Origin: Zeus faber
Lineage: Eukaryota; Chordata; Actinopteri; Zeiformes; Zeidae
NCBI GenBank assembly: GCA_960531495.1
Contig: OY482862.1
Coordinates: forward strand, 17,892,267 to 17,956,266
Length of the DNA stretch: 64,000 bases
Direction of reading: 5' to 3'
The notes beneath the pieces were generated by a model. It saw only the letters and a list, made by a program, of their open reading frames with translations. It made no database searches and had not been told where the DNA came from. Shown one piece after another: positions 46,440-60,705 of the stretch (position 1 is its first letter; every line of letters starts with the position of its first letter). The position numbers and the translations under genes are program-made.

Positions 46440-49400
46440 TATTCTCATAATGTTCACTCATGCAGTCAGACAGGGCCTGTTTTTTTCCATTGTTCCATCC
46501 ACTGAAAAGGTGTTGAAATGGCTGTGTTGAAGAGGTATGTCCTATTCCCAGTCACGCTTGTGCTGTCATACTAATGGTGCACAGACTTAGCTTGTGGCTG
46601 GAGCTCCGTGGGCGAGGCCTGTTCCTGGAAGAACTGTGCATTTCCAGCTCGGATATGGCGAGCTCGCCTTGTCTGGAGCAGCCTGATAAGATGCAGTCTT
46701 GTACCCATCACACTGTCTTCTCGGCTCTGCATCTGAGCGGACTGAGAGACTTGTATAAAAAATATATATATAGATACACTTTCTGTCTCACAGAGAGGAA
46801 AGTTGCTCTCACATTTAGCTCTGGCTGTGGTGGGTGCTGCTGCTGGCTGTTTTAGTGAAAGATTGTCTTTGTCCACATATAACTGGAGGTAGTGGCACAC
46901 TTCCTGTTGCCCTCCAATGGGAGGATCGCTTTGTGTGCGTGTCTGTGTGCGTGTGTTTGCATATACCTAAATGTTAATTTCTTATTGATGATTGTGATGC
47001 AGGTTTTGCTGTTGTTATTTGGCATAGATATATACAATTCCCATTTCTATGTAATTGGAGACTTTAACAATACAAAGCTCTATCTTTCAGGTTTGGTAAC
47101 TGTATTTATTAATCTGGATAGATATACCATACAGATATCCTTTCATAAAATAATCCACCAATCTGTTTTAAGCATGCCTCATTTGATTCATGCAGAAGTT
47201 GCTTCCTCCCCTTCTGCATTTTCCCGAGAAAGAGAACCTTTTTTACCTCTTAAATACCCATCAACACACATTGCGCCTTTTCTGATGCTGCATTAGACTT
47301 GAAAATCGGAGTGTCTTTTGTGCAATTTGACAATTGCCTCACTGATTCTTCGTAATTTCCGTCTCTCAGGGCAAAGACGTGTGCACCTTTTAGCTCATTC
47401 TTCATAGACTATTGTGAGTTTAAATGTCAATATAATAGCTGAGGTTGCGCATGAGATAACGCACATACCCTCGTATATGGACAATATCTTTGTTGAGACA
47501 GATTTTTTTTTAATGACCTACTGTATGTAGCATTTTTATTCCAGGCAATTACCTTTTACTAAGTTTTTATAAATATGAATACCTCATCATAACATTCGCC
47601 CTGTATTCTTGGTTATATCCTAAAATGCTATTTCTGAATTATATGCATGCCAGGCCTAAGAAGAAAATTGCTGGATCCAAAATGTAAACTAGTATTGACT
47701 CTATAGTTACTCATGTTCGGGATGGGATAACCATAGGAATAAGCATTTATTGTGGAATGAAATAAAATGTCTACCTATTGCAGAAGATACTTTTTTTGCC
47801 ATTTTAGACCAAGTTTAGATCATAAAAATGTGGGTAAACGGTTAACATTTCTCAATCCAACTGATGGAGGAGCACTTAATGCACAATGTACTTATTCTGA
47901 CATTTCTACCATTGACATAAAATTGCCCTTCATTTTGAATGGAAAGTTGAATGGTTGTGGAATCTCACAATTTTATAAAAAAAGATCATAATCTGCTAAA
48001 GTAACATAAAATGGAGTGAGGATACAGAAAAGTGAGTGGAGTAAATTCATGTTAAAAAAGTGGTAATTTGGTTAAAAAATAGTAATAATTAGGGGCAGCC
48101 ATTCAGGACAGGGTGAAGGCATCTGCCCCTGGTAGACAAGAAACCATCAGATCAACTTGGTTTCCATGGCGCAGGCATGCAAGGCCTCGGTCTTTCAGAA
48201 GAGAAGCTCTCCCGCTTCGAAGCAGCGTCCAGACCGGGGTTGCTCAATCCTGTCACCACCTCATGCCTGGGATTCCAGCAACTTCCTTCCTTGTGAGGGG
48301 AGGGAAGGGGAGGATAATCAGTGTCAGACACTCGAGAAGAGGAAGAGTTCTTTGGGTGGGGGGGGCGCTCTGCAGGGCAGGATATCTGTACACTGTATCT
48401 TCCACGCACAGTGTTGCCCAAACCTTCAGCAGGACCTTTCCCAATTAGTTGGTCAGCAATGCCCATGTGATATTGTTATAATGGAAAAATGGATTGAAAC
48501 TAGAGCTGTGCCATATTGAGAAGATCAAATATCACAATGTTTTTTTATAATGCGACTGCGACAATTTGGCGATATTTTGGGGGTGACCACTGGTGCTTTC
48601 ATGAGATATTAATACACAAGGGAAACAATCATAAGTTAGTGTGTGGATATTATGGACAAGCAGATAGGGACATTGGTTAGAAGAGTATGTGAAGTTTAGA
48701 AAATTGCATTACTTTACTGTAATGCATTCTTAAAAACATTTAACTATATCACAATATATATTCACGATGACCAAAACCCATATCTAGCCTCATATCACAA
48801 TATTCATTTTATAATAATTGTTATATTGGGCAGCCCTTAATGAAACTGAATAGAATAGAAAAAAAATCTAATCTAATACATATATTACCGCTTTTAAATA
48901 ACCTTAGATTGAGCTACTTGGTGGTGGATTTGCTTTACTCAGCAACAGAAGCCAAAGGGAAATGCTTGACTTGGTGGTTGCTAAAATACTCCAGAGGTAA
49001 TCCTGGGTGAGTTTTCAGGTCAAGCAGTAGGAAGCTGCATTGAGGACATGATTGTGTACATTGTCCTGGGAATAGCCTCTTTCGAACGCTCAGGCTTTCG
49101 GTGTCGCCGACTCACCATGGTGTCAGAGCTACAGGCCCCCGTGGACCCAGATTGTGCTGACAGGCAAAGCCATGAAGGTGATTGCCGTACAGATATATAT
49201 TTCTGCGCTGTGAAACATTAATCCCCAGGCTGGACTCCCACTTGATACAAATGATGGAGTATCTGGGCACTTCTCTCTTTTTGTACAGTGGGGGAAATAA
49301 TTATTTGATCCCTCAGTGATTTTGTAAATTTGCCCACTGACAAAGAAATGAGCGGTCTATAATTTTAGTGGTCATTTTTGGTAGGTTTATTATAACAGTG

Positions 49401-51343
49401 AGAGACAGAATATCAAAAAGAAAATCCAGAAAATCACATAAAAAAAAAAAGATATAAATTATTTTGCATTTCATTGAGTGAAATAAGTATTTGATCCCCG
49501 ACCAACCATAAAGAATTCTGGCTCCCACAGATTAGTCCTCTCGCTTTAAGAAAGTACTCCTAATCTGAACTCGTTTCCTGTATAAGACATCTGTCTCAAC
49601 TTGTTACCTGTATAAAAGACACCTCCACAGAATGTCCACAGAATCAATCAATCAGACTCCAACCTCTCCATCATGGGCAAGACCAAAGAGCTGTCTAAGG
49701 ACATCAGGGACAAGATTGTAGACCTGCACAAGGCCGGAATGGGCAACAAGACCATTGGCAAGAAGCTGGGTGAGAAGGAGACAACCGTTGGCGTGATCAT
49801 TCGAAAATGGAAGAAACACAAAATGACCGTCAATCTCCCTCGGTCTGGGGCTCCACGCAAGATCTCACCTCGTGGGGCATCAATGATCATGAGAAAGGTG
49901 AGGGATGAGTCCAGAACTACACAGGGGGAGCTTGTTAATGATCTCAAGGCAGCTGGGACCACAGTCACCAAGAAAACCATTGGTAACACACTACGCCGCA
50001 ATGGATTAAAATCCTGCAGCGTCCGCAAGGTCCCTGCTCAAGAAGGGACATGTACAGGCCCGTCTGAAGTTTGCCAATGAACACCTGAATGACTCAGAGA
50101 ATGCTTGGGAGAAGGTCATGTGGTCAGATGAGACCAAAATCAAACACTCGCCGTGTTTGGAGGAAGAGGATTTCTGACTATGACCCCAAGAACACCATCC
50201 CCATCGTCAAGCATGGAGGTGGAAGCATTATGCTTTGGGGGTGTTCATGTGCCCAGGGGACAGGTCGACTTCACCGCATCGAGGGAAAGATGGATGGGGC
50301 CATGTACCGTGAACTCCTGGGTGACAACCTCCTTCTCTCAGTCGGGACACTAAAAATGGGTGGTGGATGGGTCTTCCAGCACGACGATGACCCGAAACAT
50401 ACAGCCAAGGCAACAAAGGAGTGGCTCAAGAAGAAGCACATTAAGGTCATGGAGTGGCCTGGCCTGTCTCTGGACTTTAATCCTATAGAAAATCTGTGGC
50501 GGGAGCTGAAGCTTGGAGTTGCCAAGCGACAGCCTCGAAACCTTAAAGATTTGGAGAGGATCTGCAAAGAGAAGTGGTCCAACTTTCCTCCTGAGATGTG
50601 TGCAAACCTGGTAATCAACTACAAGAAATGTCTGACCTCTGTACTTGCCAACGAGGGTTTCTCCACCAAGTACTAAGTCATGTTTTGATAGGGGATCAAA
50701 TACTTATTTCACTCAATGAAATGCAAAATAATGTATATCTTTTATTTAATGTGATTTTCTGGATTTTCTTTTTGATATTCTGTCTCTCACTGTTTTAATA
50801 AACCTACCAAAGATTACCACTAAAATGATAGACCGTTCATTTCTTTGTCAGTGGGCAAACTTAAAAAGTCAGTGAGGGATCAAATAATTATTTCCCCCAC
50901 TGTATGTGTGACTACGGGTGATTCAGCTTGGGCTTAAGACAAAAGGCTAGAGGGTAAACAGCCAAATTCCGCCAGTAAATTCTCCATTATACATTTTTCA
51001 GCAAAAAAAAGTCTGACAGTTGTGAGTGTGCTTATGCGGCTATGGGCAGATGAGGCCTCTATTGAAAAGGGTCCTAAATTATTGTGAGGATTATTTTGAG
51101 AAATAATTGATAATTGCTTGGAGTAGAGAGACTAAAAGCCTGAGGTATGATCATGATCCTTCATTGTCTTGGTGTCATTTGATGTGACCTGGAATTGAGT
51201 ATAATATAAATTCCTTTTTATAAATAAATGTTACTTGTTTGCCTTTTTTTTTAATATATAAAAAAAATTGTAGTAGCATGATTGTTATTTGTTTGCCTTC
51301 TAGTAATGTTAAGCACTATATCAAAGGTAGTATACAAAGAAAG

Positions 51344-51389
<46 letters not shown>

Positions 51390-53343
51390 GGAGTGCCCAC
51401 AGGGTAACTGTAATTGCGCGGGAAGAATTCTCTGACATCATCAGGCTAAAACTATTCAAAACAGAACAACGGCAGAAGTTACAAACACAGTTGAGGTGTT
51501 GTCCGAATCGGTATGTCACAAACATCACATGGTTTAAGTTTTATCCAAATCGATCCGAATACGGGGCAGAAATGAGTGAAAAAGACTCCAAATTTGACCC
51601 GCAGTAGCCTAACGGATTTTGTGTCCCCGCCACGCCAACGTTCGAGAACAAATGAAATGTGATGAGATCTACAGAGAGACGCTTCATGAGGTCGTCATAC
51701 TATGTACTATAAATATGCTGATTCAGAATGTTGTTCTGAATCAGAATGTCAGAATGTTCTGATTCAGAATGTACATTCGTACCGTGTCCAGTGTGCTGTG
51801 TAGAGTCGCCTGTAGTGGTTGGAGATTATGTTTGTGTGTATTTATGTACCTTCTTACCTGTCTGTGGATCTGTTTAATTGATATTTTATCTCTTTGGTCC
51901 CCCATTACTTTACCGGATTAATGAAAAAATGCGGAAAAAAAACATTAGTCTACAAAAACTCGTGACCACGTTGAGTCGAGTCCACTCGACCGTGCGAGTG
52001 AGTGATGCGTTCAAGATCCAGCGAGGCGTCGGAAAAATAGAAGCCGTGATATGGAAATTACTCACAGAAATACCACAACCTTCTTTATATTTCACGGAAA
52101 CGTAACTTACTGAAAATGTAATCCAAGGAAAGAAGTCACCACTAAAATGCGTGAATACGTCACTTCATACACGCGACAAGAACAGCCAATCGTACAGAGC
52201 AGAGAAACAACCATGTGACACAAACAGCAAATCGTACAACAGGAGCGCCGGTGCCTCCACGCTCTCGCCCAGGCCGCAGCACTCTTCGGCTGGGCAGCAC
52301 ACAGCGGGGACGAGGCCCCCTGGAGCTGACGCGACCGGTCTTCCTAAAACGGCAATTTGAACTTGAACTTGCACCCCACCCAACCTGAGCCTGCTGCGGC
52401 AGAGAATAATCCATGTTAGGAGAGAGCCCCTCGGTCTGCTCCAAACGTCCCCACATTTAATCACAGAGCGCAGATTCAGAAACCTCGGAACCTCCGAAAC
52501 CTGTAATACGTACCTAACGTAACTAAACTGGACACTGTGTATTGCTGCCTATAGCTATATTTATTATTAGTAGTATTAGTATTATTATTATGATTATTAT
52601 TACCATCCATTGTTTACACACAGACTTAATGGAGCCACAGTGTCTAAATACTCTCTCCCTCCTCTTGCCAACATCAACACACAACAGAAGACTGTTGTTC
52701 TGTTTGTTTTATCCTGTAGATTGACAACGTTTTGCATGTTTCCCTCCCTTTTTCCAGCTACCTGTTGCCCCATCGTCACACCCCATGGCTCCACCCAGTC
52801 CCAGCACCAACAACAGCAGCAGCAGTAGTAGCACCACTGCTGGCTGGGAGCAGCTCAGCAAAACCAACCTCTACATCCGGGGTTTGCTCCCCACAACCAC
52901 AGACCATGACCTGGTCAAGCTCTGTCAGCCGTGAGTAACACACTTCCTCTAGTCATTTTCCATTATTGAGCCACCATTGATTTTTTTGGAGAAGGCAAAT
53001 ATTTGTAGTCACTTTTGGAGGACTGTCACTGTTGAGCAGTTTTGGAGGAAAATCCTTTGTAGTGATCAGAAAGTCTCCGTGTGGTCATACAAAATGGAAT
53101 TTGTGGGCACACTTTTTGTGAATCAGTTCTGTTTCTTTCGATCTACCGCAATGATTCAGCAAAAACTTTTAGTTTTTTTTTATATATTTAGAATTTGGGC
53201 TTCTATGAAATTCAGAAGGGAGAAATGATTCTAGAGAGAAGAGAGTGATGCTGAGAGTGTCCCTTTATGGTGCTTTTTTTTTCCGTTCAATAAGGAAATA
53301 CAGCAAAATAAAAAGTACTTATTTACTACACTTAATATACATA

Positions 53344-53375
<32 letters not shown>

Positions 53376-56300
53376 CACCTAATACTTGCAAAAAAAAAAA
53401 AAGGAGAAGAAATTTTAGATTGGGGCTATTTTAGAGATTTTTTAATCAACTAACCCCATTTGTCCTTCATTACTTTTCATATACTTTTCACATGTTAACA
53501 AACAACTGTTTGTATGAACCTGACGTTATCTGTAGTGAAATTAATCGCTACAGATAACGCGCGGGAGAGGAAAGCGGCGGCGCGTCATAGAGAGGATTTC
53601 CAGCAGCGTGCTCCAAACCCTAATGTTCAGTAAAGGCACATGTGGTTTGGGTGCACCAGAAGGTGGATATATCAGTCGGCAGCTCAGGCATGTCAACGAA
53701 ATGAGGCACCGAAATCTGCGTTGCGATTTTGTCTGGTAGATACGATCGTACAGGAACCGGTGCTACCGGGTGCCCTACCCGTTGGGTTGGGCACATGATC
53801 ATGTTTTGATTGAGGGTGTGCACGGAGAGGAGGGGCTAAAAACTGATTGGCAGGGATTCAAGGTATGGAGAATTGAGGTTATGCCAACCCATTGGTGTCT
53901 TGGGCCAGTGAGAGATCCAACCACAATGGGTGGTAATGACCCTTGTCCAAAGCTTACTGGATGTTCTGTGAGCATTCGGAAAGGGATTCAGCAAATTAGT
54001 TCCTTCTCCCAAGGGATTCAGGGCATGGAGAATTGATCCACTGCATCTCTCGGGCAGGTGCCGTTTAGTCTCATGGAACAGCGTGTCAAAGTGACAGTAG
54101 TTGGTTCCGTTTTTGTCCCTGTTCGACAAAACAGGAGAAAAAAAAGACACATAAACAGAGGCTTGGATCCGTGGTTTATAGCATAGAATTATGGAACGAC
54201 ATCTTCTGCATCTCTTGTCTTTCCAATGTTGTTTCTTCCGACTTTGTCCAGAAGCTTGGCCTTTGCCTGGTCACACCTATGACCAGTAATGATCTGACAA
54301 TGAGTATGAGATTACCGGTGAGAGGTCGATTTTGAGTGCTTGGATATGGTTTCAATAAGATAAAGTTATCGTTTAAGTTATTTATTTAAATCATACTTAT
54401 TTCAAGATAGAGAATCTACCCTTTCAAAAGCCTTCCAAAATCACATCTGTCATGGTTCAGAAGTAGAAGTAAACCTGTGAGTAAACAATGTATATTTTTC
54501 ATATTTTTCCTATTTTAAGATAACTTTTTTGGCACAAGTGAACATTGCGTTAAAATTGGTTAATTAAAAGGTTAACGCATGGTCTTCATCGACAATTCTA
54601 ATCGTGTTTTCACAGCAAAGCCCCTGTTTTAATGTACAATTTGGGATTGGAGTTCAGATGAAGGGAAGGTCGTAAGTCCGTGCACTTTTACCCTATGTTC
54701 TATTAAGCCTGATCCCTCACCAAAATACCCCCCTATTTCACCGCAGGGTACATCCTGCCCTGCATACTGTTATCATGCTTAATTCCTTGAAGTCAGTGAC
54801 TTGCTCACAAGTGAGGTGAAGTTACATAATAGGTTTTGAGATGTTGACCATGGACAATATTGCAACCATCTGGCAAAATAAGGGACACATGGAGTTGGCT
54901 AGTAGAACAAACTCTCGTGAAGAAAATGTGTTCATAATTTTACAAAGAAGCCAGACAAATATAGATTGTCCAAAAAAGGGCTTGAGGTGTATATAGAAAA
55001 ACAGACTCTCTTCCCAGACTGGTCCACAGAACAATGGCCATAAATGGTGATGAGGAATTAATAAAGTGGGGGAACATAAATGAGATAAAGGCAAAGTGGA
55101 CTCAGAAGGTGAAATTGGAACATACTGTGCTCCTCCCCGCCTCTCTGTCAGAGTCCACAACTATGGTGATTTAAGCATTAGGGCTCATGTAACAATAAAT
55201 CAGCCGACAAAAATGAGGTTTCTTCTACGTTTCAACGCTGCTGACTTAACAACCCAGAGCTGAATGTCTTTAAAGCTGAAGAGCTGGTGATCCACTTTCA
55301 AAGGGGGGGGTGCTCTCTGGCCTCTCTGACAATCAACGGACAGGAGGTAGCGAGGGTGGACAGCTGTAGGTTCCTTGGAACAGCAGTGTCCTTCTCTGAT
55401 ATGGGACAGCAACTCTGCTGCTGCAGAGATCGAAAGTGTGCTCACCCTCTCGATAATGTTTAGGCCACTACCTGGATTTTGTGGGTGTCATAGTATAACC
55501 TGGGTGCATAGATGCGGGATGCATGCACCTATTGGTTTTTACGCTCATCCGAGTTTTATTGGGGGTTTTTTTGCGCATACTAAGCCACATCCTTACAACT
55601 AAGCTGGTATGAGGTATTGGATCTTAATGAGGGCGGTATGCACCCCCGTGACAGGGTGATAGTATGTTATGGGGAGGGATGTAGAAGACTTCAGATAAAA
55701 AACTGTCAATTTTAGGAGCAAATAAACTGTATGTTTCAAAATATGTTTTATTCTGTGAATTCTGATTTATATTGCAATCGTTATTTTTACAATGCATTAA
55801 GGTCAGGAAATTATTTCATATTTTTACTTCCTGTCTTTTAGTGGTTTTATATTGGTATGAGGAAATCAAGACATTGCCATATAGCAATACCCAGCTAGTT
55901 TTGTAGTATAGGTTCTATAGTAATTGTGATTAGAAAATTGGTTTGTATAACAAGCGGTTTTGAAAGCGAAAAAGTCATGGTATATGTCAAAATTCTGTAG
56001 AATTCTGTATGACTGTTATCATAAATAGATACTTTCATATTACTAAACCTCTTCTGGCAATGCATATAAAAGGTATTTTTCAGTAGACCTTTTTTGGCTT
56101 TGCATTGCGGTGTGAAAACTAACCCCCTATGAAGAATGGATAATCCAGTGGGAGTTCAGTGGTGTCCATTCACACAGATGGACTACTTAGTGTCCTAGAT
56201 TAGACATAGGGATGTGATGAAATCCCCTGCCTTTTTAACCTCTTACTTTAACCTGTTCCATTTCACGTCCCTGGACCATGTGTAGTCTGGGCTTGGAGAC

Positions 56301-59300
56301 TGGAAGGGCATTTATTGGATGGCTGAAGCTGACACCATGGTGATTTTCTGTGATTGATTAATTTGGAGTCCGTTAGTGCAAACTCTTCATCCTCCAGGCT
56401 ATTAACCCAGTGAAGCACAGCATAAGGTCATTCCCGCTGAGCTGCAAATACAGAGCGGCCAGATTCTGATTTTGTTTAAACACGAAGACACATATAAACA
56501 TGCATAGAGCAAGATGGATGATTAAAAATCATTTGAAAACCATTTCCATGTAGCTTGATTTACTCAGCTGTTTGAAGGTATTGTTAAAGGGATAGCTCGT
56601 AATTTTTGATGTTCAGCTTTATTTTCTACCCCTTGTTGTCGATGGATATCATTTTGGAATTGTGCTGGGAATATGATTGCTGGCATATTACTGGAATATA
56701 ATGCAAAGAAATGTTAAAATAGAGCCGCTCATTCCTTTGGATGGTTTTATAGTTTTAACTGCTGATATCATTAATACGTTGAGAGCTTTTCTAGTCGTGT
56801 GTCTGTGCTGTGTGCATATTATTCTGTAAAGTGACTAGGTTGTATTTTTTGTGATTTTAAACTTACAAATTGACCTCTTGAGAAAGAGCTCTTAATCTCC
56901 ATGAGACCAGCTGAGCAATGATTAAAAATTAGTTCGGCTTGGCAACGGTTTTTCATTAATTCCTGCTCCAAATATTGTTCGATGTGGATCAAATTTGGGC
57001 CAAAATATGTCTGAATTGCCCCGACTCCAAGGACACTTTGTTGATGTCCGTGGGTTTTGGCGGTTGCTGTGCGCCACTTTCAGCTGGAAAAATGCCAAGG
57101 AGAAAAATAATAATAAAAATCAGAACAAAAACAATAGGGTTTTCTGATTTTTTTAATCATAATAATAATAACATTCCTTGGGCTGCTGGGGAAGAGTGTA
57201 GTACACCGGCTAGCAGGGAGACTTTAGTGCATCTGCTGCAAAGCAATGTTGGACCTTGAACTGCACAAAATTAAATTAATCAAGCCAAGGTTGTTTGTAT
57301 GAAGTTGACACTTGAATGTGAAACTGCTAGAGGATGCCAAGAAAGCAAGTGGTAAGTAACCAAAAATACATTGTTTGGTTACTCACCACTGTATTACTGA
57401 TATATGGTTTCTGCTCTTCTGAATTAACTTGAAGAGTTATCCATGGATAGTGATACGTTTGACCTGTTTCTGTTTCGGCTACAGAGCATCTGGCGGTCTA
57501 AGAGGCCAACTTGTCAAGTACCATTCCATTGTAAAAAGTCGTCTACGAATTACGAGCAAGAAAAAAAATGTAGGGCTGGGCTGTATACTGAAAATTTACG
57601 GATGCCGATGTCGAGCATCTCTCTTCGACGTACTTTGCTCCTGTTAATATGTTTTGTAAAAGCTTCCCCATCGTGTGTGGTCATGGACTTTCCCCTTTAA
57701 AAACTACAACAGCAGGATCTCACATTACATCACATACTTCACCTGGTCCATCCATCATACTTTATTCAAAACAAGTGCAGCGTGCCCAGCATGAAACAAC
57801 ATGAGCGCTAATACTAAACATCTAGAATTCTGAGCTGTTCCTTTAATCCGATATGCATTATTCAATTCAGTGCCACCAATAGACTCCATTGCATTTAGAA
57901 GTATGCAAGACAGGGCTGGGGGTTCGTAATCCTCAAGTGGCAATGTGCTAAAATGTCCTGCCTTGTAAAAGCTCAGCTCCTTCCTCCTACTTTATTCATA
58001 CATTTTCATACAAAAGTTTCATCCCGTGTACATCTTTTTCTCCTGCATTACACATCTCGACAGAGATTCTTCACTTGCTTTATTGGGGTGAATTGTTTTG
58101 TGTTCACTCTTTTAACCAGTAAGACACCAAACTGTGTCATTGGATTCATGAACATTTTTTCTCTATTTCGGATAAGCAAGCTTAAAGCGGAAAGCCATAC
58201 AATCGTCTGTTGGGTGGATTACACTACATGTACCAGAATTCCATTTGAAACGGTAACGTTTTTTTCCAACTTCATATTAAATGGAATTCTTTGGCAAACT
58301 AATATTGCGAATTACCACGCAAACTTTGTGGTTAAAAACAGTGTGTCATTTGTAGAGGTCAGCACAGTAGTCATTTGACAGCTCTGATAGCAGCAGTGTA
58401 CCGCTGAGCTGCTGGAACACATGATAACTGGGGAAATGTCATCGGGTTTCCTACGCTTCGCAGTTTTGGAGCTTCTTTTTTTTGTCATTGTGCTGTTGTG
58501 ATATATCGTGTTTAGAAGAACTTTCCAAGTAAACCTTTAAAATATAAAGACAATTGAACTGAACCCGAATTGAATTGATTACTACTATAATGTATTCCTT
58601 ATTAATGGAATTATTATTATTATTATTACTCTTATTACTATTATTATCATTCCTTCATTATTGTGTTCCCTGTTTGTAGGTTCACATCTAATACAAGAGT
58701 TTAAAGGTGTAGGCCTTTCTAACTCTACTGGCTTGGTGGAGACTTTCAGCTCCACATGGAAACCACTTCCTGTTTCTCATACTTTTACAGTGAAGTCATA
58801 AATTCTTGCACAAGCCTCCTTCTTTGTGTCCTTTAGAACAGGCTGCCTCTGTCTGGCTGATAATCCAAACTAACAAGAACTCCCTTTCTGCTCCTCTCCT
58901 AGGTATGGCAAAATTGTATCAACAAAAGCCATCCTGGACAAGACTACAAACAAATGTAAAGGTGTGTAGGAATGTTTTCCCCCCTGTGCATCACAACCCT
59001 TCATTTAATCCTCAAATGCAACACAAGACCCGGACGAGCATTAGCATTGATATTGCAGCCTCTGACTGCACTCTATAATATTACTTTCACACATGCTTAA
59101 ATCGTTATACATCCAGCTTTTTTTAAATGATACCTTATTCTTCTAATGGCAATATATGAAATAGACTATATGATAAATGTATGTATGACGGAGCTTGCTG
59201 CAGGCTTGTGATTCAGGCAGAGGGTTTGACAGTTTGGTGGAAATGAGGCAAGCACTGCCTCGCTGAAGTCATTCATCAGCTATGAGCTTGTCTCACAAGG

Positions 59301-60634
59301 GCTGGGCAAGTCAAGGAGCAAACAGACAGGCAGGCAGGGAAGAGGCTGCCACCCACATCATGTTATTTTAAGCCCCCGGTCTTTTGCCTGTCACTGCTGT
59401 GGGAGGATCCTGGAAATGACTGACAGGTTCTTGGCTCCTCCTTCTGCGTGAGTGGCACTTTGTGTCTTCAGTCCAGTCCCGGCAGACTGCCCACCTAACT
59501 AAAGCGGGACTTACTGATTCTATCTAGCAGTGATGGGATTACAAGAATGCCTTTTCACTCTTTTGGATTATACAGAAGCCAGTTAATTGACAGTTCTGCC
59601 TGAAAGGGGGCGACTGTACAAGACCTTGTTCTAAGTAAAACCTAGAGATGGCATTCAAATTTAGCTGCTGTTTACCATACTCAAGTCTGGCCAGCCGAAG
59701 AAAGTCACTTCAAATTTCGCTTAAGAATACCTTGTCGGGATGAAGTGAGCTTAAAATTGCAATCCGATTCTTTTTTTCACTTGATACGCTGTGTGAGAGC
59801 ACTAGCACATTGGCCATCTGTGAGATCACGGTGGTTAAATATAGCAGCCAAACTAGAGACCGGGGACTATTGGTCAACCCTGTTTGTACCCCCTGAGGAC
59901 AAAGAACCAACCTGAGCCATGAATGTCAACACTGCTATCTGCGGCCTCAGCACTTTCTTGTATCCACTTACCCCCTCCCCACTCACCGCCTGACACGCAC
60001 ACATAGACCTATGCACAAACAATTGAGATAGATTTGCACACATTTGCATACACAAGTACAAATATGCTCTATATCCTTAACATCAAATGGAATCCACCAT
60101 GGCCCAGAGAGTCCCTTTCACCCTCCCATGTTGTGTGCGGGCTGTAGAATACTGTCCTGACTGTGCTGCCTGGTCCCCTCAGGTTATGGCTTTGTGGACT
60201 TTGACAGCCCCACTGCAGCGCAGAAGGCCGTGGCCGCCCTGAAGACCAACGGTGTCCAAGCTCAAATGGCGAAGGTGAGGATCCACTTTCTCTCTAATCC
60301 TGATATCATCCCGACACACCTCGCCCGATCGCAGAGTCGATTTTATTCTGTCAACGGGTTGGAAGGCCAACTTAAACCTGCACCTCATGGTGTCAAATCA
60401 CAGGACGGTAATCTCACTGACCGGTGTGCATGAGCTCCTGCATTTGGTGTGTAGACCCCTCAATGAGGCTGAGGTGGAAACACAAAGAGTGTGTGTGTGT
60501 GTGTGTGTCTGTGTGTGAGCGCGCGCGTTAGCATGTTTGAAAACTCAACAGGTGCGTGTGTGTATGTCTGTGTGTGCATGGGTGTGTATGTTTGCCATGC
60601 TCATGGGAGTGAATGTGTTATGTATGTTTCTATT

Positions 60635-60705
<71 letters not shown>

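Larger units (their letters stand above)
44736..52757 (+). other. rbms1 intron 1
   Basis: An 8-kb intron. It holds two TIR-element copies, an (ATT)n tract, a full-length Tc1 element and short inverted repeats. The CpG-moderate stretch 44,900-45,650 has no recognised exon. Confidence 0.7.
52931..58902 (+). other. rbms1 intron 2
   Basis: A 6-kb intron with an (AT)n tract (53,343-53,370), a pair of direct repeats (53,853 and 54,014), a short LINE reverse-transcriptase fragment (55,275-55,460) and otherwise unique AT-rich sequence. A GGGCTGGGCTGTATACTG word near 57,571 may mark the end of another dispersed repeat. Confidence 0.65.
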
